DNA of 52,357 nt from NCBI GenBank assembly GCA_937951645.1, contig CALFBM010000041.1, forward strand, positions 1-52,357, written 5' to 3'. Both the position numbers and the translations under genes were made by a program. This DNA comes from an uncultured Rhizobiaceae group bacterium. GTDB lineage: Bacteria; Pseudomonadota; Alphaproteobacteria; Rhizobiales; Rhizobiaceae. This document shows positions 21,668 through 29,225 of this stretch, piece after piece. The notes below the pieces were generated by a model. The model did no database searches, was not told the DNA's origin, and saw nothing but the letters and a program-made list of their open reading frames with translations. Positions within the stretch are counted from its first letter, which is position 1, and every line of letters starts with the position of its first letter.

Positions 21668-21862
21668 GAAGCAAACCCTTCTGGTTTGTTCGCCAATAAA
21701 TAATACGAACAGTTCAAAAAGAACTGCTTCGTGAAGCAAACCCTTCTGGTTTGTTCGCCAATAAATAATACGAACAGTTCAAAAAGAACTGCTTCGTGAA
21801 GCAAGTCCTTTTGACTTGTTCACCAATAAATAATGCAAACAGACCAAAAGGGTCTGCTTTGC
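21668..21862. repeat. 65-bp tandem repeat, three units, each with two inverted bulged hairpins
   Basis: Units start at 21668, 21733 and 21798. The first two are identical over all 65 bases; the third differs at many sites. Each unit holds a hairpin of the form GAA-g-CAnnnC, a 5-nt pyrimidine loop, GnnnTG-TTC, then a constant CCAATAAATAAT spacer, then the same hairpin in reverse orientation with a purine loop. Substitutions in the stems of the third unit come as compensating pairs, so pairing is kept. Confidence 0.92.
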
Positions 21863-21873
21863 AAAACAAACAT

Positions 21874-21935
21874 GCAGGGTTCTCAGTTGAAAGCCTCTAC
21901 TATTTGTGTATGTGGCTCTCGACTGAGAACCCTGC
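21874..21935. repeat. Long inverted repeat (21-nt arms)
   Basis: Arms 21874-21894 and 21915-21935 are complementary over 21 positions, with one G-U pair and one mismatch, around a 20-nt loop. No U tract directly follows on either strand, so it is not a typical intrinsic terminator. Confidence 0.85.
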
Positions 21936-22077
21936 GCAGAGATTTTTAGTGCCGCCTCACGGGATAAATCGCGCGGGTCGGCCTTCCAGGAGGGAATGCA
22001 CCCGACATGCACTCCTTACCGCTCTACTGTCTCTGTCCTCGCTTAACTTCGGTGGCCAAACTAAGTTTGTTTCATCT

Positions 22078-22139
22078 CGAAGCAACTCTTTTTGAATTGC
22101 TCGAAAATCAAATCAAAGCAGTTCCTTTTGAACTGTTTG
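22078..22139. repeat. Two further hairpins of the same family
   Basis: Hairpins at 22078-22103 and 22114-22139 have the same shape as those in the 65-bp repeats: a flanking triplet or quartet, an unpaired G on the 5' side, a stem beginning CA and ending TG, and a 5-nt pyrimidine-rich loop. The second has a perfect six-bp inner stem with loop CTTTT. The stem sequences differ from the other copies while the architecture is kept. Confidence 0.75.
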
Positions 22140-22270
22140 AAAAGGTTGAACAGACGATATGTTGATTATGTAGCAGGGTTAAGAGGCGGGGATAATTTTT
22201 TTAAAATAATATTTCAATGAGTACCCATAGCACAAGTAGGCCATTGTAAGCATGGCGTAATACGGCAAGG

Positions 22271-23536
22271 TTACTTGTTGGCACGTTGTTTACCAAAGAG
22301 AAGAGCAAGTGGCGTTGTTACAGATACTATCATGGCAACACACAGCATACCGATTGTGAAGTTGGTTGCCTCTATTAGCAAACCAGCAAGAATAACCGCC
22401 ATAGCACCCACTGCACGTCTTATCATAAAATTATTACCCAACACCCGGCTCCTAAGATGCTCAGCTGTACGGTTTTGCAAAATTATTGAATTTCCAGTCC
22501 AAACATAGGAGCTTCCCATTCCAATTAGAATTAACAGCGTAATTGAGATAAGCTTGCTGGCTCCAAAATATGCTTGAGTTAAAAAGAAAATTCCAAATAA
22601 GACAACCACTACACTCAAAACCTTAGTAGTAATGGTTTCCAGGCCTGTATCGCTGTTTCTACTGACATGAAGCAAGCTTGCAATAACGCTGCCAGCCATA
22701 ACACTTGCGGTAAGTAGCGTAAAATATGCGGGATTAAACAAATTCAGATAGTCATTTATGCCAGGCATCAAACTTATAAGTGGGTGTTGTAAAACAGCAA
22801 CTCCCAATATAAGTACCGTTGATCTATAAACCATCGGATTAGTCCAGAAAATTTTCATACCCTCTGCAATATCACTCTTAATTCTTGTGTGTACTTGCTT
22901 TTCCCTCGGGGGTGCCGGATGGAGTGTTATCATGTTCAAAGCTGCTAGGTAGATCAATGTGCCAACTGCATTTGCTGCAAATGCTATTGGCGCAACGTCC
23001 AAACCAAATGAAAACAGCAAGCCAGCCAAAATTGGTCCTAGAATATAAGTTGTTTGTGTTACGCTAGTATTGAAACCAATCGCGGCAGATAGGTTTTTTG
23101 AACTCACCAGTCGATTTATTAATCCAAAGAACGCTGGCTGACTAAAGCCTATCAACGCCCCTTCAATAAAAACAAATACTGAAAGGATATGTGGTGTAAG
23201 CCAGCCTGAAACGGCAACTAAGGCGAGCGAGAAACCTGTAATCACCTGTACCCAAAGAACTGTTTTAAGAAATTTGAAGCGGTCACCACGGTCTGCCAAT
23301 GCTGATGCCCATGGAGTAACAAGTACTGCAGGAAAAAGATCACAAAAAAATACAATCCCCATCCAAGCAGCCGATTGCGTAGTCTCCCACATCCACCATG
23401 CTACGGCCAGCAAGGTTACGAAATACAATGTATATGAAATTCCAAAACCTATTATAAAAAGTCGATAGTTCCGTTCTCTAAGAACATCAAACAAGCCAAT
23501 TCCAGGCAAAGATTTTGTATTATCGCTTGATGTCAA
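22271..23536 (-). CDS. MFS transporter, EntS-like exporter family
   Basis: This is a major facilitator with about twelve transmembrane helices. It opens with the GLFDVLRERNYRLFIIG type of N-terminus seen in the EntS/MFS_3 exporters. ALADRGDRFKFLKTV near residue 80 is the loop 2-3 A-like motif, and FGLINRLVSSKNLSAAIGF is typical of this group. No ATG occurs early. I start at TTG 23536-23534, seven bases after AGAGGT, giving 421 residues; an upstream TTG at 23557 has no such site. Neighbouring genes give no hint of the substrate. It lies between the hairpin array and the ribosomal operon and may be an accessory insertion. Confidence 0.82.
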   Translation of the reverse strand: MTSSDNTKSLPGIGLFDVLRERNYRLFIIGFGISYTLYFVTLLAVAWWMWETTQSAAWMGIVFFCDLFPAVLVTPWASALADRGDRFKFLKTVLWVQVITGFSLALVAVSGWLTPHILSVFVFIEGALIGFSQPAFFGLINRLVSSKNLSAAIGFNTSVTQTTYILGPILAGLLFSFGLDVAPIAFAANAVGTLIYLAALNMITLHPAPPREKQVHTRIKSDIAEGMKIFWTNPMVYRSTVLILGVAVLQHPLISLMPGINDYLNLFNPAYFTLLTASVMAGSVIASLLHVSRNSDTGLETITTKVLSVVVVLFGIFFLTQAYFGASKLISITLLILIGMGSSYVWTGNSIILQNRTAEHLRSRVLGNNFMIRRAVGAMAVILAGLLIEATNFTIGMLCVAMIVSVTTPLALLFGKQRANK

Positions 23537-23985
23537 TTCTTTACCTCTTAACTGCAATCTGATTTATCACCATCGTTACTACTAAACCTTGATTGTCGCG
23601 AATTATTTCTGAACAAGATGATGTCGTTCACGCAGCACTCGAACAAAACACTCCGTAACATTGTCAGCAAAGTGGTCGTTCATCAATTGCAAAATGGCCT
23701 CATATTATCCAGTTAAAACATCTCATACAGCGAGTTGCATTCCCAAATCCAAACTCTTTGCTTTTCCCCTTTACAAACCCCGGTTTTCAGCTATAACCCG
23801 CGTTATTCCACACGCAGGATTGCGTTTTTGACCCTCAGTCCCTGAATAGACATTGGTCACGGCAGCTTTTTGTATTCGAGCGACAAGCGAGAATTACAAG
23901 AAAATGCTCCAAATAAAAACGTTCCGGTGAAGGCAGTTGCTTTTCATTCCCTGCGGAGGTTCAACCGGTAAAGGAGAAATACCAC
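23537..23985. other. Divergent intergenic region between the MFS gene and rpsB
   Basis: This region has no credible gene. The left half should contain the MFS promoter. A weak hairpin with a T run (23812-23829) and the rpsB leader hairpin are in the right half. Promoter boxes cannot be assigned with confidence. Confidence 0.5.
23924..23968 (+). promoter_or_regulatory. Structured rpsB leader hairpin
   Basis: CCGGT-GAA at 23924-23931 pairs with TTC-A-ACCGG at 23960-23968, with one bulged A, and an inner GCAG/CTGC helix (23933-23936 with 23951-23954) closes a 14-nt loop. A GGAGG lies inside the structure at 23955-23959. The real Shine-Dalgarno AAGGAG (23971-23976) follows three bases later, before the ATG at 23986. 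The layout suits feedback control by S2, but this is inferred. Confidence 0.5.
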
Positions 23986-25065
23986 ATGGCATTGCCAGAT
24001 TACAGCATGCGCCAACTGCTAGAAGCAGGCGCGCACTTCGGTCACCAGACATCACGCTGGAACCCTAAAATGGATCGTTATATTTACGGTTCACGCAACA
24101 ACATTCACATCATTGACTTGTCTCAATCCGTTCCGCTTTTGGATCAGGCCTTGAAAGTTGTTTCTGATACAGTCGCTGGTGGCGGACGTCTGTTGTTCGT
24201 AGGCACCAAGCGCCAGGCTTCAGAAATCATTGCAGATGCAGCAAAGCGTTCTGCACAGTATTATGTAAACGCTCGTTGGTTGGGCGGCATGCTGACCAAC
24301 TGGAACACAATTTCAAAATCAATCAAGCGTCTTCGTGAGCTTGAAGGCATTTTGGGCGGTGAGGCTGCTGCTTCACTCACAAAAAAAGAACGCTTGATGC
24401 TTACTCGTGAAAGCGACAAGCTTGAACGCGCTCTTGGCGGTATCAAGGACATGGGTGGCACACCTGACATTTTGTTCATCGTTGATACGAACAAGGAGTC
24501 AATCGCATTACAGGAAGCAAAGAAGCTTAAAATTCCTGTTGTTGCCATTCTTGATAGTAACTGTGATCCGGACAATGTCGATTACCCAATTCCTGGTAAC
24601 GATGATGCAGCACGCGCAATTTCGCTTTACTGTGATCTGATCGCAAAAGCAGCTCTTGACGGTATTGCACGTCAGCAGGGTTCAGCAGGCATTGATATGG
24701 GTGCAGCTGTTGAAGCACCGGTCGAGGAAGCGCTTGCGGCAGCGCCAGAACCTGCACCAGTAGCGGAAGCAGCGCCAGAACCAGCTCCGGCTCCTGAGCC
24801 AGTTGCAGAGGAAGTACCTGCGGCAGCAGCAAAAGGTGCTGCATTGTTTGCTGCACCTGAAGGTGAGCCAGACGATCTGAAAAAGATTTCAGGCGTAGGG
24901 CCGGTTCTTGAAACCAAGCTTCATGCACTTGGCGTTACAAAATTTGCTCAAGTCGCTGCCTTCACACCAGAAGACATCGCCAAGGTTGATGACGCACTAA
25001 GCTTCAAAGGCCGCATCGAACGTGATGATTGGCTTAAACAAGCTGCTGAATTGGCAAAAGGCTAA
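23986..25065 (+). CDS. rpsB: 30S ribosomal protein S2 with C-terminal helix-hairpin-helix extension
   Basis: S2 is needed for late assembly of the small subunit and binds S1. Residues 1 to about 230 are canonical S2: [57 protein letters not shown] and GNDDAARAI. Beyond this the 359-residue protein has an Ala/Pro/Glu linker (about 235-290) and a separate small domain. That domain begins [20 protein letters not shown], a helix-hairpin-helix motif, and ends [18 protein letters not shown]2 usually ends near 240-280 residues. Similar domains occur at the C-termini of L21 and NuoE in alphaproteobacteria. The reading frame is intact throughout. A strong AAGGAG site precedes the ATG. Confidence 0.96.
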   Translation: MALPDYSMRQLLEAGAHFGHQTSRWNPKMDRYIYGSRNNIHIIDLSQSVPLLDQALKVVSDTVAGGGRLLFVGTKRQASEIIADAAKRSAQYYVNARWLGGMLTNWNTISKSIKRLRELEGILGGEAAASLTKKERLMLTRESDKLERALGGIKDMGGTPDILFIVDTNKESIALQEAKKLKIPVVAILDSNCDPDNVDYPIPGNDDAARAISLYCDLIAKAALDGIARQQGSAGIDMGAAVEAPVEEALAAAPEPAPVAEAAPEPAPAPEPVAEEVPAAAAKGAALFAAPEGEPDDLKKISGVGPVLETKLHALGVTKFAQVAAFTPEDIAKVDDALSFKGRIERDDWLKQAAELAKG

Positions 25066-25073
25066 TCAGAATT

Positions 25074-25101
25074 TGGCCCGTTTGATGAAGTCAACGGGCC
25101 A
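25074..25101 (+). terminator. GC-rich hairpin between rpsB and tsf
   Basis: TGGCCCGTT at 25074-25082 pairs with AACGGGCCA at 25093-25101, extended by two pairs across a bulge. There is no U tract, so it is more likely an attenuating or RNA-processing site within the operon than a full terminator. Confidence 0.5.
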
Positions 25102-25181
25102 CTTATACTAATGTTATCTCATAAGCGGGGTGGTGAATAACCTCCCGTAAAAATGGTTTTAAAACCGGAAAAGAGGCTAAA

Positions 25182-26105
25182 ATGGCTACTATTACAGCTG
25201 CTCTAGTGAAAGAATTACGCGAAAAATCGGGCGCAGGCATGATGGATTGCAAAAACGCACTCACCGAAAATGGCGGTGATGTGGATGCCGCAATGGATTG
25301 GCTGCGTTCAAAAGGCATTGCGAAAGCTGAAAAGAAATCAGGCCGTGTGGCTGCTGAAGGGCTTGTTGGCATCGCAACATCAGGCACAGCGGCTGCCGTT
25401 GTTGAAGTAAATTCGGAAACAGATTTCGTTGCTCGTAACGATGGCTTCCAGGATCTTGTTCGTGGCGTTGCAAATACTGCACTATCAACAGATGGTTCTG
25501 TTGAGGCAGTTGCGGGCGCTGATATGGGTGGCAAATCTGTTGCAGATACAATCACTGCTGCAATCGGTACAATCGGTGAAAATATGAACCTTCGCCGTTC
25601 AGCAAAGCTTGAAGTCGCCAACGGTGTCGTATCAAGCTACGTGCACAATGCAGCAGCTGACGGTATTGGTAAAATCGGTGTTCTTGTGGCACTTGAGTCA
25701 ACCGGTGATGCAGATGCGCTTACCGCAATTGGCAAGCAGATTGCCATGCATGTTGCAGCAACCAACCCGCTTGCCATGAAAGAGGAAGAGATTCCTGCAG
25801 ATGTAGCTGACCGTGAACGTGCTGTTTACCTGGAAGAAGCAAAAGAATCAGGCAAGCCGCAAGAAATTGCTGAAAAAATGGTTGTCGGCAAAATGAAGAA
25901 ATTCTTCAAGGAAAGTGTCCTGCTTTCACAGGCTTTTGTTATCAACCCGGACATCACGGTTGAGCAAGCCATCAAGGAAGCTGAAGGTAGTGTGGGCGCA
26001 CCGATCGAAATGAAGGCATTCATACGCCTGGCTCTTGGTGAAGGCGTTGAAAAGGAAGAAGAAGACTTCGCAGCAGAAGTTGCAGCCACCATGAAAGGCA
26101 GCTAA
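25182..26105 (+). CDS. tsf: Translation elongation factor Ts
   Basis: EF-Ts regenerates EF-Tu-GTP by expelling GDP. The 307-residue protein has the N-terminal UBA-like domain ending [17 protein letters not shown] (residues 9-25), the core signature [15 protein letters not shown], where the TDF sequence contacts EF-Tu, and a C-terminal module. Length and order (rpsB-tsf-pyrH-frr) are as expected. A strong site, AAAAGAGG, precedes the ATG. It lies 116 bp after rpsB, separated by a GC-rich hairpin. Confidence 0.97.
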   Translation: MATITAALVKELREKSGAGMMDCKNALTENGGDVDAAMDWLRSKGIAKAEKKSGRVAAEGLVGIATSGTAAAVVEVNSETDFVARNDGFQDLVRGVANTALSTDGSVEAVAGADMGGKSVADTITAAIGTIGENMNLRRSAKLEVANGVVSSYVHNAAADGIGKIGVLVALESTGDADALTAIGKQIAMHVAATNPLAMKEEEIPADVADRERAVYLEEAKESGKPQEIAEKMVVGKMKKFFKESVLLSQAFVINPDITVEQAIKEAEGSVGAPIEMKAFIRLALGEGVEKEEEDFAAEVAATMKGS

Positions 26106-26140
26106 TTTCTTTTTGCAGGAAATTTAAGTAAAAACTATGC

Positions 26141-26168
26141 AGGGCGTTCCGTGACAACGGGGCGCCCT
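26141..26168 (+). terminator. GC-rich hairpin between tsf and pyrH
   Basis: Positions 26141-26152 and 26157-26168 form a 12-bp stem with two G-U pairs and a GACA tetraloop. No U tract follows, so it may reduce read-through into pyrH or protect the tsf 3' end. Confidence 0.6.
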
Positions 26169-26206
26169 TCGTGTATCAAAATATGAATAAATCGGGTTAG
26201 TGATTC

Positions 26207-26929
26207 ATGTCGGCAACACTTAAATACAAAAAAGTTCTCTTAAAGGTTTCTGGTGAGGCCATGATGGGAGATACCGGTTTTGGTATTGATCCTGATACAG
26301 TTCACCGTATTTGTGGTGATATCAAGGAAGGCATTGAGCTTGGTGCACAAGTGGGCCTTGTGGTTGGTGGCGGAAATATCTTCCGTGGTGTGGCCTTGGC
26401 TGCCAAGGGGGCTGATCGTGTTTCAGGTGACCACATGGGCATGCTGGCAACCGTGATGAACGCAATTGCACTTCGCATGGCACTGGTTGATATGGGGGTT
26501 GGGGCTGTTGTTTTATCAGCAATTGACATGGCAGAGGTTTGCGAGCCTTTCACACAACGTGCTGCAGAAAAATACCAAGCAGAAGGCAAGGTTGTCATTT
26601 TTGCCGGTGGCACGGGAAACCCGTATTTTACGACCGATACAGCAGCAGCACTGCGTGCCTGCGAAATGCAATGTGATACATTGATGAAAGCCACACAGGT
26701 TGATGGCATATATTCAGCCGATCCGCAAAAAGATCCAAACGCCGAGCGGTTTGAAACAATCACATATGCGGAAGTTTTGTCACGTGGCTTGGAAGTCATG
26801 GACGTCGCAGCGGTGAGTCTTACCAAGGACGCAAATATTCCGGTAGTCGTATTCTCGCTTTCACAAGAAGGCGGCTTTGCAAAAATATTGAAAGGTGAGG
26901 GCCGTTCGACTACGGTTACCGCCAACTAA
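26207..26929 (+). CDS. pyrH: UMP kinase
   Basis: PyrH phosphorylates UMP to UDP in pyrimidine nucleotide synthesis and is a hexameric, UTP-inhibited member of the amino-acid-kinase fold. The 240-residue product shows [13 protein letters not shown] at the N-terminus, the [10 protein letters not shown] glycine loop, the [12 protein letters not shown] segment specific for bacterial UMP kinase, and [16 protein letters not shown]. It sits in its usual place between tsf and frr. Confidence 0.97.
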   Translation: MSATLKYKKVLLKVSGEAMMGDTGFGIDPDTVHRICGDIKEGIELGAQVGLVVGGGNIFRGVALAAKGADRVSGDHMGMLATVMNAIALRMALVDMGVGAVVLSAIDMAEVCEPFTQRAAEKYQAEGKVVIFAGGTGNPYFTTDTAAALRACEMQCDTLMKATQVDGIYSADPQKDPNAERFETITYAEVLSRGLEVMDVAAVSLTKDANIPVVVFSLSQEGGFAKILKGEGRSTTVTAN

Positions 26930-26955
26930 CGATAACTCAAGTAGGAAATAATAGA

Positions 26956-27519
26956 ATGTCCGATAGCCCGATTGATTTAGCTGATCTTAACCGTCGCATG
27001 GAAGGAGCGCTTAATTCCATGAAAGGAGACCTTGCAGGTTTGCGTACAGGTCGCGCATCTGCCAACATACTTGACCCGATTATGGTTGAGGCTTACGGCC
27101 AGAAAATGCCAATGAACCAGGTCGGGACAGTATCAGTTCCAGAGCCGCGCACAATTGCTATCCAGATTTGGGACAAGGGAATGGTTGGCGCAGTGGAAAA
27201 AGCCATTAGAGAATCCAATCTTGGTCTTAATCCTGTGACAGATGGTACAAACCTTCGTATTCCAATGCCGGAGCTGAACGAAGAACGCCGCAAGGAAATT
27301 GTAAAAATTGCTCACCAATATGCAGAGTCAACACGCGTTGCAATCCGTCATGTGCGTCGTGATGGCATGGATGCGATCAAGAAAGCCCAAAAGGATGGAG
27401 ACATCGGTGAAGATGATGCACATGGTCTTTCAGACAAGGTGCAAAAGTCAACCGATGACATGATTACTGAAGTAGATAATATTATTGCTTCAAAAGAAAC
27501 TGAAATTATGCAGGTCTAG
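26956..27519 (+). CDS. frr: Ribosome recycling factor
   Basis: RRF acts with EF-G to split the post-termination ribosome. At 187 residues it is of normal length, with the L-shaped three-helix bundle sequence: [62 protein letters not shown], and a long C-terminal helix with [11 protein letters not shown]. It starts 26 bases after pyrH, with uppS starting six bases after its stop. Confidence 0.97.
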   Translation: MSDSPIDLADLNRRMEGALNSMKGDLAGLRTGRASANILDPIMVEAYGQKMPMNQVGTVSVPEPRTIAIQIWDKGMVGAVEKAIRESNLGLNPVTDGTNLRIPMPELNEERRKEIVKIAHQYAESTRVAIRHVRRDGMDAIKKAQKDGDIGEDDAHGLSDKVQKSTDDMITEVDNIIASKETEIMQV

Positions 27520-27525
27520 GCGTTT

Positions 27526-28281
27526 ATGAGCAAGACGGGTCAACAAGGTTTTGATGTCTTAAACGGGGAAATTCCACGTCATTTGGCTATTATCATGGAT
27601 GGTAATGGCCGATGGGCACAAAAACGTGGCCTGCCACGAACTTTAGGACATAAGCAGGGGGTAGAAGCTGTTCGTGAGGCGGTAAAAGCTGCTCGTGATA
27701 TCGGTATAGAATATCTTACGTTATATTCGTTTTCGTCAGAAAACTGGAACAGACCCGAAGCCGAGATAACAGAGCTGTTTGGCTTGTTGCGGATGTTTAT
27801 TCGTCGTGACCTTGCCGATCTGCACAAAAACAATGTTTGTGTAAGAATAATCGGACGAGAAAAAGGTGTTCCGGAAGACATTCTGTTGCTTCTGGATGAG
27901 GCGCAAAATCTGACACGCGATAATACGGCCCAGACACTTGTTATTGCTTTTAACTATGGCTCAAGAGACGAGATTACCGATGCTGTTAAACGAATTGCTA
28001 CAGATGTATCTTCCGGGAAGCTAAGCGTTGAAGACATTACGGATAAAACAATTTCCAATGCGATGGACACTGCTAACATTCCAGACCCCGATCTTTTAAT
28101 CCGCACTAGCGGTGAAATTCGTTTGTCAAATTTCCTGTTATGGCAAATTGCCTATTCAGAGCTTGTTTTTCTTGAATGTCTATGGCCCGATTTTTCAAAA
28201 AGCGATCTGGAAGATGCTATTAAAACCTATCAAGGCAGGATAAGAAAATTTGGTGGTCTGGTGATGGAAACAGGGTCGTGA
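27526..28281 (+). CDS. uppS: Isoprenyl transferase (undecaprenyl diphosphate synthase)
   Basis: UppS adds isopentenyl units to farnesyl diphosphate in cis to make the undecaprenyl carrier for cell-wall and polysaccharide synthesis. The 251-residue sequence has the HLAIIMDGNGRWAQ motif with catalytic Asp25, TLYSFSSENWNRP, and the late LIRTSGEIRLSNFLLWQ and YSELVF motifs. It overlaps cdsA by four bases, implying translational coupling. Confidence 0.96.
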   Translation: MSKTGQQGFDVLNGEIPRHLAIIMDGNGRWAQKRGLPRTLGHKQGVEAVREAVKAARDIGIEYLTLYSFSSENWNRPEAEITELFGLLRMFIRRDLADLHKNNVCVRIIGREKGVPEDILLLLDEAQNLTRDNTAQTLVIAFNYGSRDEITDAVKRIATDVSSGKLSVEDITDKTISNAMDTANIPDPDLLIRTSGEIRLSNFLLWQIAYSELVFLECLWPDFSKSDLEDAIKTYQGRIRKFGGLVMETGS

Positions 28282-29165
28282 ACAGTACCGCAAATAATCA
28301 AGGCCCGGTCATAAAAAAAAGCATCATGAGTCAAGAATTAAAGCTCAGAATTATTTCAGCAATAATTTTGGCTGTTATCGTTCTTGTCATTACCTGGATT
28401 GGTGGCCAGACTTTTACATTGTTATGGGCGGTTGCGGCATTTCTAATCATGCGAGAATTCAATAGAATTTGTGCAACAAAAATGTCTTTCTCGTATAATT
28501 TGGCCTCTTTTATTACCTTGTTTTTAATCATTGCATCATGGCTAATTGGCGAGCGTGATACTGCCTTTATAATATTTGCAGTTGGATTTTTGGTTTTGGC
28601 TGCATGGCAGTTTATCTTTGGCAGGAATATTTGGGCTGCTTGCGGACTTGCCTATTCAGCATTGCCGTTTTTTGCCATGAGTGATTTGCGTTCGGATAAT
28701 TTTAACGGGTTAATTGTCATTTTACTTCTATATTTCTGTGTCTGGGGCGCCGATGTATTTGCGTATTTTGCGGGGCGTACAATTGGCGGCCCAAAACTGG
28801 CTCCACGGATTTCTCCCAATAAAACATGGTCTGGTTTTATCGGAAGTCTGGTAGGCGCGTTATTGCTGTCATACATGGTAAATATTGCAGCCGGATTTGA
28901 ACCTGTATTAATCTTTTTCATCATCATGGTGCTTGCAGCTATTGTTTCACAACTTGGTGACTTGATGGAATCATTCATCAAGCGCAAATTCAATGTCAAA
29001 GACTCAGGTACTATAATTCCCGGACATGGCGGTGTTCTTGACAGGGTGGATGGACTGGTTGTGGCTGCTGTATTTTTGTGGCTCGTTTCATTTTTTTTGG
29101 CAAGCCAGCAAACAACAGTAAGTAATTTGCCAACCCTATTTGTAAATGCCTTCTTGATGCCATGA
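28278..29165 (+). CDS. cdsA: Phosphatidate cytidylyltransferase
   Basis: CdsA makes CDP-diacylglycerol from phosphatidic acid and CTP in the inner membrane, feeding phospholipid synthesis. The product is 295 residues with about seven hydrophobic helices, and it carries the C-terminal signature: ISPNKTWSGFIGS, then SQLGDLMESFIKRKFNVKDSG and PGHGGVLDRVDGL. The GTG at 28278 overlaps the uppS stop. An in-frame ATG at 28326 (MSQELKLR) matches where family members usually begin, so the first 16 residues may not be made. Confidence 0.95.
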   Translation: MNSTANNQGPVIKKSIMSQELKLRIISAIILAVIVLVITWIGGQTFTLLWAVAAFLIMREFNRICATKMSFSYNLASFITLFLIIASWLIGERDTAFIIFAVGFLVLAAWQFIFGRNIWAACGLAYSALPFFAMSDLRSDNFNGLIVILLLYFCVWGADVFAYFAGRTIGGPKLAPRISPNKTWSGFIGSLVGALLLSYMVNIAAGFEPVLIFFIIMVLAAIVSQLGDLMESFIKRKFNVKDSGTIIPGHGGVLDRVDGLVVAAVFLWLVSFFLASQQTTVSNLPTLFVNAFLMP

Positions 29166-29225
29166 AGACACTTATGTATGTCTTGAAAGACATGAATTAA
29201 AATTCGTTTAAGCGGAAAGATATCA

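Larger units (their letters stand above)
21306..22270. other. Gene-free region with dense hairpin repeats
   Basis: No credible protein gene lies in these 965 bases. The first 270 bases (to about 21575) are AT-rich and presumably include the usp promoter. From 21668 to 22139 the sequence is dominated by short hairpins, given separately. The stretch 21936-22077 is more GC-rich than its surroundings, with one imperfect hairpin (about 21993-22015). The last 130 bases are again AT-rich and lie past the stop of the MFS gene. Confidence 0.7.

Noticed and set aside
21668-21862. Possible CRISPR array
   Set aside because: The whole 65-bp unit repeats, including the part between hairpins. There are no variable spacers of constant length and no cas genes nearby.
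21779-22095. Open frames of 77 residues (minus) and 99 residues (plus) over the hairpin region
   Set aside because: They overlap each other and run through inverted repeats, lack ribosome sites, and their products show no domain-like pattern.
23812-23829. Short hairpin with T run upstream of rpsB
   Set aside because: The stem is only five bp and no plus-strand gene ends before it.
24527-24928. 133-residue minus-strand frame opposite rpsB
   Set aside because: It is a shadow of the Ala/Pro-rich S2 linker, made of Leu/Gln repeats from GCx and CCx codons, with rpsB clearly coding on the other strand.
26302-26925. 207-residue minus-strand frame opposite pyrH
   Set aside because: It mirrors pyrH codon structure and has no family resemblance.
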